Assembly: GCA_002317135.1 (NCBI GenBank)
Contig: DCIX01000010.1
Span: 1 to 64,000 of the forward strand
Direction: 5' to 3'
From: Bacteroidales bacterium UBA1715
Lineage (GTDB): Bacteria > Bacteroidota > Bacteroidia > Bacteroidales > UBA1715
DNA length: 64,000 nt
Within the stretch, counting starts at the first letter, position 1. Each line of letters opens with the position of its first letter. The notes beneath the pieces were generated by a model. It did not search any database. It saw only the letters and a program-made list of their open reading frames with translations, and was not told the DNA's origin. Below are positions 27,776-37,059 of the stretch, piece after piece. The position numbers were made by a program, and so were the translations under genes.

Positions 27776-28195
27776 ATGGAAGAAAAAACAATATACGAAG
27801 GTTCTCCTTCACAATGGATTAACATAAAAGTTTTCCTTTTATGCGGATTGTTTTGTTGGCTTATCGTTCCAATCTTTTTCGCATTATACCATTACTATCT
27901 GCTAAAATGCACAAAAACAACCATAACAACAAAACGCATTATCGTTGAACGTGGTTTATTTTCAAAAAGAACAGATGAAATTCTCTTAAAACGCGTAACA
28001 GATACCAAACTATTTGAACCTTTTTTACTTCGCTTAGTTGGCTTGTCAAACCTTACAATCTACTCTACCGACAAAACCAGAGGCGAACTATTTGTTGATG
28101 CCATTCACAATGGCAAACAGATATGGAATGAACTTCGTGCAGCCGTAGAAATGGAACGAGTAGGCGTAAAAGAATTTGAACAAAGATTCGTGTAA
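27776..28195 (+). CDS. Small membrane protein with bacterial PH-like domain
   Basis: The 139-residue protein has a short N-terminal stretch, one or two hydrophobic helices (about 17-44), then a beta-rich TTKRIIVERGLFSKRTDEILLKRVTDTKL region that resembles bPH2/YdbS-type domains. Such proteins sit in the inner membrane; function unknown. It is the last gene of the run and converges on the DUF4175-like gene with no clear hairpin between. Confidence 0.75.
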   Translation: MEEKTIYEGSPSQWINIKVFLLCGLFCWLIVPIFFALYHYYLLKCTKTTITTKRIIVERGLFSKRTDEILLKRVTDTKLFEPFLLRLVGLSNLTIYSTDKTRGELFVDAIHNGKQIWNELRAAVEMERVGVKEFEQRFV

Positions 28196-28243
28196 AATCA
28201 CTTCTTCCGAATAACACGATGCTTTAATTTAACCATTGCCAAG

Positions 28244-31200
28244 TTAATTTCCTTCCTCCAAATTCATAATATAGTCAGAATAGATTTTCTGATACTGAGG
28301 ACGGAGTTTGATAGAGTTTTCTTGTAACAAATCACCATACTGCAATTTGTCTTTTTCGGTTTGCTGAAATTTTTTCTTGGCACTTTCCGAAGGTGTTTCT
28401 ACAGCAGTCTTTGACTCACGCTCTTTGTCCATATCACGTTCGTGTTTAGAATTTTCCGCTTCGAGCATACGAGTCAATATCTGCTCCTGGCGCATCAATG
28501 TTTGCGGTGTTATGGTTTGATTTACAATGTCTCGCTCTGTTTGGTCCATAAGACGCTGAATATCTTTTAATTGCTGAACTCCTTCAGGCGAAAGTTCACC
28601 ATTCTGCATCATCGTGTTTGCCATCTGTTTGAGCATCTGCTCTTTCATCAGCATTTCGCTTAACTGCTTCTGCATCTGCTGCGATGGCATTCCACCGTTT
28701 TTCATCTGCTTCATCATCTCCTGCATCTGCGATTTCAACGATTCTTGCATCTGCTTCATCTGTTGAAATGATGGCTTCGCTCCTTTTCCCGAACTACGCG
28801 GATTCTGACATTGCTGCTGTCCTTCCATTTGCTGTGCAGCCTGTTGTTGCATAGCATCCAACACTTCCGATAGCATCAACGCCAAATTATTGGCCGCAGT
28901 CATAATGTATTGCTGGCTCATTTGTGCAAGACCACGCTGTCTTTGTTCCAAATAATCAAGCACAACATTTCCATTCTTATAAATTTCGAAAACTTCATTA
29001 TTTATCGACTGGGAAATCTGTGGTACACGAGTACTCAAAGCATACAATGAATCTTTTATAATCTTGAAATTCTCTGACAATGCATTTTGACCATCTGCTG
29101 TTTCGGCATACTTCGGATCAGCGTACGAAAGCTTTTTGGTCTGATTTAACAAATCCTCTTGCTTGAACGAGAACGTCACTAAATTTTCAAGTATCTGACG
29201 CAAATTTGCCATATCTTCCATAGCTTGCTGCTGCATTTGTTGTTGCATCATTCCTTGCATAGACTGAGCTAACTTTTCAGTCTCCTCTGCAGCCTTTTTC
29301 ATAGACTTCGATGCCTTGTTCGACTGTTTTTGTTCTTGCTCAGACTGACTCTGTTGCATACTATTTTGTATATCTTGGAATTGTTGGTCAAAGTTCTGTA
29401 AATCATACTTTTGCTGCAATTCCTCGTTCTTTTCTTTGGCATCGTTATAGTTCTTCTCAATTGACTGCAATTCCTCGGAAAGTTCCTTCATTTTCTGTTG
29501 CATAGCATCGGTATTCTTACCGTTTTTCATATCTTCCGAAAGTTGCTGCTGTTCCTTCGCCAATTCCTCCAATCTATTGCTCGAAGACTGAATTTGTTCC
29601 TCAACATCCATACGCTTCAACAACTCTAAATCTCTATCAAGTTGTTTCGACAGCTCTTCATACGACATCTTCATTTCTTCCGATTTCTTAATGAAGTCAT
29701 TTTTGTTGAACTCCTCACGCATTTGGTTGAATTCTTCCATCATCTTACGAAGTTCATCGTCCATAAGACTATTGAGCAAATCATTTATTTCCTGTTGTTT
29801 ACGAAGTAACTCCTCGTCTTTTTCCGACATTTTTTGCTGCAAATCATTCTTTTGCTGCAACGATTGTTGAAGATTTTCAACCTGCTTTTTAATTTGCTCC
29901 TGTTTTTCCTGCATTTCGTCAAGAACTTGCTTACGCTCCCAGTCAGAAAGATTTTCATTCAAGAGTTTTTGCTTCAACTTATCTAAATCTTTCATCATTT
30001 CCTGAGCCAACGATGTTGACTGCTCGAATGAAGATTGTATCTGTTGACTAAATTGTTCCTGCATTTTCTCCATCTCCTCTTGAGTTGGAATAGCAAATTC
30101 ATACATTGCTGTACGCGCAGATTTTCTTCCATTAACCGCATCATTATCAAATACTTCAAAGTAATATTGAATAGCATCTCCTTTCGAAAACTGCGAAAAA
30201 TCAAACATATAAAAGAACTGCTGATGCGTAACCGATGGCGAAAATTCCACTGGAATACGAACAGCTTCTGCTTCCCTGTCTTTCAAATAGTACACAAAAT
30301 CCAGCGACGAAAATCCATAATCGTCTTGAATTTCCCCTTTGAAATAATAAGTGAAGTATTCCGTGCTATCCTGCTTTTGTTCTACTTGTATAGCTGGTCG
30401 AATATCTGGAATAACCGTAAATGTGTAATCAATAATTCGAATTGAATCCAAATAGGAATTCTTACCGATAAGCGAATATTCCATAGTTTGTTTAATATGC
30501 TGATTCAAAACGAATGTATCGTCTTTTTTCTTGAAAAATTCTGTCCCGTTTTCCGATACAAAAAGCAAGGAATCCGTATCAACAGCATTGACTTGCCATG
30601 TAACTTTTGAACCTGCTGGAAACGTTACATCACCCGTATTCTTCTCAACAAAATTATCTATCTGTGTATATGTCGGTGTTTCTACCGAAATCGTAAATTC
30701 ATATAACTGTGGCAACGGATATACCTCTAAATTAAACTGTTGCGACGAATACTCATCGGCAACAAAGCTAAATGTTAGTGATTGGTTACAACCATGTAAA
30801 TCATATTCGAAAGAATTGGCTGTTTTTTTCGTCATAGCAAAGCGATTACCGCCAAAAGATATTTGTACCTCATCGGGAACAAATTTTCCTTCTATATGCA
30901 TTAAAATGGAAAAATCGGAGCCTTTTAATACCGACAAAGAGTCGTTATCTAAAACAAATGTAAATGGCGCAGGTTTTTCAAAATATTCGTTGTGTTTCAC
31001 AATACGAGTCGCTCCGTCCACTATTGCCCGTGGATACAACAACGAAACGAGCAGTATTACAGCCAATAAAGCAACTGCATATTTCCAATACGATAAAAAT
31101 GTACGGAAATCAAAAGCCGACAAAAATGGAATTGGTCGTAGTGCATCAATTTTTTGATTGATTGCCGCTATTGCTAACTGATTATCTGTTAGTGATTTAT

Positions 31201-31555
31201 CGTTTGCAAGTTCTAAAGTATTTAATAATGTATCTTGAACTTCTGGGAAAAATTTTGTGACGATTTTTGCTGCTTCAACATGGGAAAGCACTTTCCCAAT
31301 CTTATAAATATGAGCAAATGGAACCAACACATATTTCACCAGTGTTATGGCGGCTATCGTTAATGAAACATAAAAAACTATGGTGCGTACCGATGTAGGT
31401 AAAAAAGTAAAATATTCTATGCAACTGATTGTGATAAAATAACATACGCCTATCAAAACAAACAAAATTAAACCTTTCAGAAATTCATTTACATAGAATC
31501 TTCTGATAAACTCGTCTAATTTTGTCAGTATGATATTGATATTGGATTTCTCCAT
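28244..31555 (-). CDS. Large DUF4175-like membrane protein with Gln-rich coiled coils
   Basis: At 1103 residues this is the largest gene here. Three membrane helices lie near 24-44, 55-78 and 151-171, followed by a beta-rich extracytoplasmic region (about 190-490) and a long coiled-coil region rich in Gln, Glu, Met and Lys (about 500-770 and 890-1000), including runs such as QQMQQQAMEDM. I recall this architecture as DUF4175 proteins of Bacteroidota; role unknown. A beta domain with long coiled coil suggests an envelope scaffold. It is downstream of the EnvC-like and DUF4292 genes in the same run. Confidence 0.8.
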   Translation of the reverse strand: MEKSNINIILTKLDEFIRRFYVNEFLKGLILFVLIGVCYFITISCIEYFTFLPTSVRTIVFYVSLTIAAITLVKYVLVPFAHIYKIGKVLSHVEAAKIVTKFFPEVQDTLLNTLELANDKSLTDNQLAIAAINQKIDALRPIPFLSAFDFRTFLSYWKYAVALLAVILLVSLLYPRAIVDGATRIVKHNEYFEKPAPFTFVLDNDSLSVLKGSDFSILMHIEGKFVPDEVQISFGGNRFAMTKKTANSFEYDLHGCNQSLTFSFVADEYSSQQFNLEVYPLPQLYEFTISVETPTYTQIDNFVEKNTGDVTFPAGSKVTWQVNAVDTDSLLFVSENGTEFFKKKDDTFVLNQHIKQTMEYSLIGKNSYLDSIRIIDYTFTVIPDIRPAIQVEQKQDSTEYFTYYFKGEIQDDYGFSSLDFVYYLKDREAEAVRIPVEFSPSVTHQQFFYMFDFSQFSKGDAIQYYFEVFDNDAVNGRKSARTAMYEFAIPTQEEMEKMQEQFSQQIQSSFEQSTSLAQEMMKDLDKLKQKLLNENLSDWERKQVLDEMQEKQEQIKKQVENLQQSLQQKNDLQQKMSEKDEELLRKQQEINDLLNSLMDDELRKMMEEFNQMREEFNKNDFIKKSEEMKMSYEELSKQLDRDLELLKRMDVEEQIQSSSNRLEELAKEQQQLSEDMKNGKNTDAMQQKMKELSEELQSIEKNYNDAKEKNEELQQKYDLQNFDQQFQDIQNSMQQSQSEQEQKQSNKASKSMKKAAEETEKLAQSMQGMMQQQMQQQAMEDMANLRQILENLVTFSFKQEDLLNQTKKLSYADPKYAETADGQNALSENFKIIKDSLYALSTRVPQISQSINNEVFEIYKNGNVVLDYLEQRQRGLAQMSQQYIMTAANNLALMLSEVLDAMQQQAAQQMEGQQQCQNPRSSGKGAKPSFQQMKQMQESLKSQMQEMMKQMKNGGMPSQQMQKQLSEMLMKEQMLKQMANTMMQNGELSPEGVQQLKDIQRLMDQTERDIVNQTITPQTLMRQEQILTRMLEAENSKHERDMDKERESKTAVETPSESAKKKFQQTEKDKLQYGDLLQENSIKLRPQYQKIYSDYIMNLEEGN

Positions 31556-31563
31556 AGGCAGTC

Positions 31564-32799
31564 TTATTTAGAAAGCCATTGTTCTGGATCCAATTTTTCT
31601 AGTTCTTGCCAAATTTGCAATTGAATAACTGTTGAGTTCGTTTCCGGATCGGTGTAAATTGTTCCAATTTCCTGTTTTGCCTTCACTTGTTGTCCGGCTT
31701 TTACAGTGACACTCACTAAGTTATCGTAAACTGTATAATAATTTCCGTGTTTAATAAGCACAGCGGTATTTCTACCTGGAATCAAGACAATCTTTGAAAC
31801 TGTTCCATCGAAAATTGCGCGTGCTTTTGCCCCCTTGGTAGTAGCAATTGAAACACCATTACTTTCAACTTCAACATATTCCAAAGTTGGATGTTTGTGA
31901 CGACCAAAATGTTCAGTGATTTTACCCGTTGCCGTTGGCCAAGGCAAACGACCTTTATTACCAGAAAACTGTGTAGATACAAGTTTTTCCTCTGGTGTCA
32001 GTGTGGAAACAGTAGTCGATTTTGTAGTCGTATTCTTGTTTTTTGCAGCTTCTGCTTTGCGTTTCGCCTCAATTTCTGCTTTAATCAAGTCTGCAATTTG
32101 TTTATCAAGTTTTTTTGCAAGTGCTTGCTTTTCAGCAAGTTTTTGTTTTAATTCTTGCTGTTTGCTATTCAATTTTTTTATTGTAGCATCTTCCAAATAT
32201 TTATCTTGCTCAAGCTTTCGTGCTTCAGATTGCTTCTCTCCCACTATATTCTTTTTGTGTAGCAATAATTTGTCCAACTCTGCCTTACGAGAACCTAAAC
32301 TGTCTTGTAAAGACTTGATTCGTTCCGATTGTTGAATCATATAATCGGAATAATACTGCAAGTATTTTAAACGATTGTATGCTTGATTAAAATCTTCCGA
32401 AGAAAGCAAAAAAATCAACTGCTGATACTGACCATTCACTTTGTAAACCGTAAATAAAGCCTTTTTATAATCTGCCTGAATTTGCTCTAATTGCGTAGAA
32501 AGCGTATGAATTTGCGTGTTTGTAGCGGCAATATCACCCTCGATATATTCAATTTCCTGTTGAAGAGTATTCACATATCTGTTTCTCTCTTCAATTTGCT
32601 GGCTCAACAATGTGACACGTTCAATAGAAACAGACTTACTTTTTTCTGTTTCCTTTAACAATTTACTTGTGCGTTCTATGTCCTTTTTTGCCTTATTTAG
32701 TTCAGCCTGAACTTGTGCTTTTGTTTTCTTTTTCTGGCAATATACTTCATTTGAAAAACAAAAGAATAAAGCAAATAATATGAACAAATACTTTTTCAT
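31564..32799 (-). CDS. EnvC-like murein hydrolase activator with degenerate M23 domain
   Basis: The 411-residue protein has a signal peptide (1-21), a coiled coil (about 25-250) and a LytM domain (290-411). The zinc ligands of active M23 enzymes are missing: where GxxxD and HxH are expected the protein reads VESNGVSIAT and VIQLQIW. It is therefore more likely an EnvC/NlpD-type activator of an amidase than an enzyme. Its ATG overlaps the DUF4292 stop (TAATG). Confidence 0.88.
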   Translation of the reverse strand: MKKYLFILFALFFCFSNEVYCQKKKTKAQVQAELNKAKKDIERTSKLLKETEKSKSVSIERVTLLSQQIEERNRYVNTLQQEIEYIEGDIAATNTQIHTLSTQLEQIQADYKKALFTVYKVNGQYQQLIFLLSSEDFNQAYNRLKYLQYYSDYMIQQSERIKSLQDSLGSRKAELDKLLLHKKNIVGEKQSEARKLEQDKYLEDATIKKLNSKQQELKQKLAEKQALAKKLDKQIADLIKAEIEAKRKAEAAKNKNTTTKSTTVSTLTPEEKLVSTQFSGNKGRLPWPTATGKITEHFGRHKHPTLEYVEVESNGVSIATTKGAKARAIFDGTVSKIVLIPGRNTAVLIKHGNYYTVYDNLVSVTVKAGQQVKAKQEIGTIYTDPETNSTVIQLQIWQELEKLDPEQWLSK

Positions 32800-33641
32800 T
32801 AATTCTTTAAATCAAGTTTTCTATAATCAGCATTTTGACTAAACGGAAAAGACAAATCTTCGTTGAATTTTATCTTTGAATATTCCATATCAATTGTAAC
32901 CTTATTGCTATTCTTTTTTGCCTTTACACTAACTAAACTTGGGAAGTTTATGTCCTGAATAGTCTCGAAATTTCCATAATGAACTCTAAGATTTAGCTCG
33001 TCTTTTTCCTCAACATTAACATTAGTAAGTTCTACATCGGAAATTCTGAAATTATCGTTATCAATTGTCCAAACTTGTTGCAACGAAAGTGTGTCATTTT
33101 TCTTAAACTCTTTCTTTGAGTATGTTTTCATTACAGAAATATTATTCTTGATGTTAACTTCAAAATTCTTTAACATACCGATTGTGTCGGTAATGTGCTG
33201 GTCAACAAAGAATAATTCATTCAAGAAAATTGACTGAATCGTTTTGAAATCAATTGAATTTCCGTTTCGATTCAATGAGTCTATTGAACCGTCGTAATAG
33301 ACTTTTTGAATCTTCGAATAAAACTTCACACTATCCTGCGTAAGCACGCAACGAACCATTTCTATGTTCATTGTTGGCGCGATTGATATCCAGATTATGC
33401 TATCTTTTTTAATACGGACAGTTCCTTTTACCTGAATTGGTAATGATTTTAACAACTCTTTTGAATCAATCGAAAACTTAAAAGAAACTGTTGAAAAATC
33501 TCCGTAATGTTTTATTATTGAATCATATAACGAAATTGCTTCGTATTGTTTATAGTCGTTTGAACTCACAATTTTTTTAGAAGAGTGACACGACGAAAAC
33601 AATACAATGCTCAGCATTATGTAAAGGACTACTTTACGCAT
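32799..33641 (-). CDS. DUF4292-family lipoprotein
   Basis: The 280-residue protein begins MRKVVLYIMLSIVLFSSC with the lipobox cysteine at 18. The mature part is beta-rich with alternating KGTVRIKKDSIIWISI strands, the pattern of DUF4292 proteins that resemble LolA/LolB-like lipid-binding half-barrels. I recall it beside an M23 gene in Bacteroidales, as here. Function unproven; a role in lipoprotein or envelope assembly is inference. Confidence 0.82.
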   Translation of the reverse strand: MRKVVLYIMLSIVLFSSCHSSKKIVSSNDYKQYEAISLYDSIIKHYGDFSTVSFKFSIDSKELLKSLPIQVKGTVRIKKDSIIWISIAPTMNIEMVRCVLTQDSVKFYSKIQKVYYDGSIDSLNRNGNSIDFKTIQSIFLNELFFVDQHITDTIGMLKNFEVNIKNNISVMKTYSKKEFKKNDTLSLQQVWTIDNDNFRISDVELTNVNVEEKDELNLRVHYGNFETIQDINFPSLVSVKAKKNSNKVTIDMEYSKIKFNEDLSFPFSQNADYRKLDLKN

Positions 33642-33659
33642 ACATAGTTTTTTGCAAAA

Positions 33660-34034
33660 TTATCTTTTTTTGCCCATTTTTATGTATAAATCGTCTAAAA
33701 AGCGTTTATACTCTACATTACTGCCTTTTGAGACCTTTATAGCCTTATTTATAGCGATTTCTGCATCGGAAAATTTACCTTGGGAAAGATAAATCTGAGC
33801 CATTTCGTAATAAACAGCGTCATTTTCACCCAATAATTTGTTGCAATCAAAGTATAATGCTAACGCTTGATCATAATTCTGGCGATTTTTTTCAAGATTC
33901 GCCTGAACGAACATTTTCTCAAATTCAACCTTCTTTCTGTCGTACTTCACAGAATCTTCGTATGTTTTCAATTTTTGGGAATATGCGAATACAGATAAAA
34001 AAAATGATATAAAAAGTAAAGATAAGTATCTCAT
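33660..34034 (-). CDS. Small secreted TPR protein
   Basis: The 124-residue protein has a signal peptide (1-19, cleaved near YSQ) and about two tetratricopeptide repeats (NYDQALALYFDCNKLLGEN and KFSDAEIAINKAIKVS). It is a probable periplasmic adaptor. Larger TPR proteins usually occupy this cluster in relatives, so this may be a shortened version. Confidence 0.75.
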   Translation of the reverse strand: MRYLSLLFISFFLSVFAYSQKLKTYEDSVKYDRKKVEFEKMFVQANLEKNRQNYDQALALYFDCNKLLGENDAVYYEMAQIYLSQGKFSDAEIAINKAIKVSKGSNVEYKRFLDDLYIKMGKKR

Positions 34035-34077
34035 ATTCTATAAATTGAAATTAAAAACGAAATATTTTTGATAAATT

Positions 34078-35013
34078 TTATTCTTCAATTTCAATTCCTT
34101 TTTCCTTACAATATGCTTCTATTTCACTATCATTTTCAAAATAAGAATCACATATTTTTTCTAATACTTCCATTTGAGCATCTGAATATCTTTCTTCTGC
34201 CGAAATATATTTCTCTACGCATTCTATAAATGAAGAAAAGTCTTTATTTGCCCTACATAATTTATCAATTGTTTTGAAATCAAGTTTATGATATACAGCA
34301 GGATAAAGTATTTTTGATTCAAAAGGATTGGGCTTTAAATGAATGATACCTATACCAAATGACTGGTTTAATCTTTCCATTTCATCTTTTAACTCGTCGT
34401 TAAATTCAAATGTTACAAGATAACCATAATTTGCCCAACTTGAATTAGAAACCGCCTGAAAAAAATATTGCTTTAAATCATAATCATTATTTATTGAACA
34501 TTTTAATTCATACGATAGCAACTTGAAAGAATCCATTTTATCAGCAGTTTCCAAAAGATGTTTTGCTTCTTTTGAATGTAAATTTGAAAAACTAACACCA
34601 ACAATATCAGGATGAACCCACTTTAAATTCCTATCTTTTCCGTGTTCACTTTTTTCGTGAAAAATTGTTTTAGCACTAATTTTTTGATTATGAAGATACG
34701 TAGTAAACAGTTTATGTAAATCTCTTTCCTTAAAATTAACTTTTATCTCAGAATTTTGACTATCACTTTGTATATTATCTTGATTTTCAGTAAGAAAATA
34801 TACCATAGTTCCCTTAGAATTTTTTTTACGCATTACGCGTTCATCACCTTTTTTGACAAAATTAGCTAAAAAGATATTAACTGTTTTCATAGGTGTTTTT
34901 GCTTCTCCAAAATCGTGAAGATTATGTTCTATAATATAGTTATAAACCTCCATATAATCAGAAGGTTTACCTATTTTACCTAATGCATATAAAACGGATT
35001 CTTTAATAGTCAT
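34078..35013 (-). CDS. HrgA-like protein: HARE winged helix plus PD-(D/E)xK-like nuclease fold
   Basis: Residues 1-75 (TIKESVLYALGKIGKPSDYMEVYNYI...) match the HARE-HTH winged-helix domain found in restriction-associated proteins. The C-terminal half has VHPDIVGV (about 132-139) followed by LLSYELKCSIN (163-173), giving the PD...ExK arrangement of PD-(D/E)xK nucleases. This layout is that of Helicobacter HrgA/COG2958 proteins. It starts 2 bases after the nucleotidyltransferase stop, inside a housekeeping cluster, and no methyltransferase is adjacent. Nuclease activity and target (perhaps modified DNA) are inference. Confidence 0.78.
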   Translation of the reverse strand: MTIKESVLYALGKIGKPSDYMEVYNYIIEHNLHDFGEAKTPMKTVNIFLANFVKKGDERVMRKKNSKGTMVYFLTENQDNIQSDSQNSEIKVNFKERDLHKLFTTYLHNQKISAKTIFHEKSEHGKDRNLKWVHPDIVGVSFSNLHSKEAKHLLETADKMDSFKLLSYELKCSINNDYDLKQYFFQAVSNSSWANYGYLVTFEFNDELKDEMERLNQSFGIGIIHLKPNPFESKILYPAVYHKLDFKTIDKLCRANKDFSSFIECVEKYISAEERYSDAQMEVLEKICDSYFENDSEIEAYCKEKGIEIEE

Positions 35014-35015
35014 TT

Positions 35016-36011
35016 TTATAACTCATTATAATCTCCAACACTCAATTCGTCTGCAGACTTTTTCATTATAACTGAATTTCCTATCATAGAATTAGTGATA
35101 TTAGTATTTTCTAAAACACTGTTAGTTTGAATAATAGAATTAGAAACTACCGAATTTACAATTTTTGTGTCTTTTCCAACAGAAACAAATGGACCAACTA
35201 CAGAATTTTCAATTTTTGCTCCTTCGGCTATACAACAAGGTTCTATAATTTGTGAATTTGTGATTGTAGCTTTTTCTGAAATTTCACTGCCATAATTTGC
35301 TAATACTCTTTGATTTGTATTTACTGTAGCATTTTTATTTCCGCAATCCAACCATTCATTTACTTGACCAGTATAGAACTTTTTACCTTTGTTTTTCATA
35401 TTTTCCAATGCATCGGTCAACTGGTATTCTGTTCCTCTAATTACATTATTATCAATTAAATACTGTAATTCCGAACGAAGATTTCTACCATCTTTAAAGT
35501 AGTAAATACCAATAATTGCTAAATCAGATACAAATTCTTTTGGTTTTTCTACGAAATCTGTAATCATTCCGTCTGAATCTAATTTTACTACACCAAAAGC
35601 AGATGGATCAGCAACTTTTTGTACCCAAATAATTGAATCTTTTGAAGTATCTAAATTGAAATCTGCAACAAATAATGTATCGGCAAAAGCAACAATTACA
35701 TTACCTGAAAGAGATGTAGAAGCACATAAAATAGCATGTGCAGTTCCCTTTGGTTCTTCTTGATAACAAATTTTACCTATGGCACCTAGTTGAGATGCTA
35801 TGTCTAACAACATTTTTTCTACATCTTTACCAAAACTTGGATGAATAATAAACGCTATTTCTTCTATATGTTGCATACAAACACGAGAAATATCTTCTAC
35901 AAGTCTTTGTACGATTGGCTTACCAGCAACAGGAATTAATGGCTTTGGAATTGAAAGTGTATGGGGACGCATTCTTTTTCCCATACCAGCCATAGGGATA
36001 ATTAATTTCAT
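35016..36011 (-). CDS. Sugar-phosphate nucleotidyltransferase with left-handed beta-helix tail
   Basis: The 331-residue protein has the nucleotide-binding motif MAGMGKRMRPHTLSIPKPLIPV (split GxGxRxxPxT...PK), the PKGTAHAIL and FADTLF metal-site segments, and from about 255 hexapeptide-like repeats (ITNSQI, IENSVV, IVNSVV, ITNSMI) forming a beta-helix. It activates a sugar phosphate with an NTP; which sugar is not clear (glucose-1-phosphate thymidylyl- or uridylyltransferase type). It lies between dut and the HrgA-like gene. Confidence 0.9.
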   Translation of the reverse strand: MKLIIPMAGMGKRMRPHTLSIPKPLIPVAGKPIVQRLVEDISRVCMQHIEEIAFIIHPSFGKDVEKMLLDIASQLGAIGKICYQEEPKGTAHAILCASTSLSGNVIVAFADTLFVADFNLDTSKDSIIWVQKVADPSAFGVVKLDSDGMITDFVEKPKEFVSDLAIIGIYYFKDGRNLRSELQYLIDNNVIRGTEYQLTDALENMKNKGKKFYTGQVNEWLDCGNKNATVNTNQRVLANYGSEISEKATITNSQIIEPCCIAEGAKIENSVVGPFVSVGKDTKIVNSVVSNSIIQTNSVLENTNITNSMIGNSVIMKKSADELSVGDYNEL

Positions 36012-36047
36012 TCTATTTTATTATAAATAAGTATATATAATCTTAAT

Positions 36048-36482
36048 CTATTTCACTCCTGTATGTCCAAAACCACCTTCACCACGAACAGTTTCCGATA
36101 GTTCTGTAACTTCTATTATTTCTGCTTTTGAATATTTAGTAATTACCATCTGACAAATTCTTTCACCATCGTTAATTACAAATGGTTCTTTTGAAAGATT
36201 TACCAAAATCGCTTTAATTTCTCCACGATAATCTGCATCAATAGTACCAGGAGAGTTTAATACAGTGATACCAAATTTTGCTGCCAAACCACTTCTTGGA
36301 CGAATTTGTGCTTCATAACCTTCAGGTAGTTCTATAAATAAACCTGTTGGTACTATTGTTCTCTCCATTGGTTGTAATGTAATAGGAGAGTCTATGTTTG
36401 CTCGCAAATCCATTCCTGCAGAATATTCTGTTGAATAAGCAGGCAATTGATGTTTAGACTTATTTACTATTCGTAATTCCAT
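36048..36482 (-). CDS. dut: dUTP diphosphatase
   Basis: Dut hydrolyses dUTP to dUMP, keeping uracil out of DNA. The start MELRIVNKSKHQLP (36482) gives 144 residues, the normal size; the longer frame adds a non-conserved stretch. Trimeric dUTPase motifs are present: AGMDLRA, PRSGLAAKFGI, GTIDADYRGE, GERICQMV and the C-terminal RGEGGFGHTG. It is the first minus-strand gene left of the AT-rich gap. Confidence 0.97.
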   Translation of the reverse strand: MELRIVNKSKHQLPAYSTEYSAGMDLRANIDSPITLQPMERTIVPTGLFIELPEGYEAQIRPRSGLAAKFGITVLNSPGTIDADYRGEIKAILVNLSKEPFVINDGERICQMVITKYSKAEIIEVTELSETVRGEGGFGHTGVK

Positions 36483-37059
36483 AATTTTAATTTTCCGTGA
36501 AAGTAGTATTATTTTTGAAATTGTCAACAATCATTATTTACTTAAATATAAAATTTAAAAATTTAAAATAATCAAATAGGGAATAATATAGGCTGTTAAT
36601 TTGTTGCTATTTTTCTTTGAATTTTCTTGTATTGAACAATATTAAAAATTTATTGGCAGATATGAACATTTTATTATAGGTTTATCTATTTGATAATCAA
36701 TTACAATATGAGTTTATTAACATTCTTCATGTATAACTGTTCACACAAGGTAGTTAATTAGTTTTAGTTGTTAATATGTTATTTTATATGTTAAAAACTA
36801 ATAACACTGAAATCGTAAATATTTTTGTAAAAATCAAAATCTTTTTTACGGAGTACTTCATTTATAAATCCAAATTTTTTATTTGTTTTTTATTCATTTT
36901 TCTATCAACAGAAAAAAGTGCGTTATTAACAGAAATTAACAAAGTAATTATCTTGAATAATTACAATTTTCTGTAATTAGTAAAGATACGAAATTTCTTA
37001 CTATTACACTATATATTTGAAAAACATACTACTTTTGTCTTGTTTTATACTAATAAGCA
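36483..37059. other. 577-bp AT-rich gap at a gene-polarity switch; candidate replication origin
   Basis: This is the only long gene-free stretch. It is very AT-rich and lies between divergent dut and ybeY, with 8 kb of minus genes to its left and 7.8 kb of uninterrupted plus genes to its right. Nine-mers ending in AACA recur on both strands: TTGTCAACA 36521, TTATTAACA 36714 and 36923, CTATCAACA 36902, AAATTAACA 36933, and inverted copies at 36594 and 36769. TTATTAACA, TTGTCAACA and CTATCAACA differ from the DnaA box TTATCCACA at two positions. Three parS-like sites lie 2-3 kb away. A 66-codon frame (36776-36976) looks spurious. Confidence 0.45.
37030..37037 (+). promoter_or_regulatory. Candidate -7 element for ybeY-mnmG
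   Basis: TACTTTTG fits TAnnTTTG, 22 bases before the ybeY ATG. The -33 region has no TTTG. Confidence 0.4.

Noticed and set aside
30531..31157. A 208-codon open frame opposite the DUF4175-like gene
   Set aside because: Antisense to a large well-supported gene and low-complexity in composition.
36776..36976. A 66-codon open frame in the AT-rich gap
   Set aside because: Composition is that of random AT-rich DNA (runs of Phe, Ile, Lys), no family resemblance, and it lies in the candidate origin.
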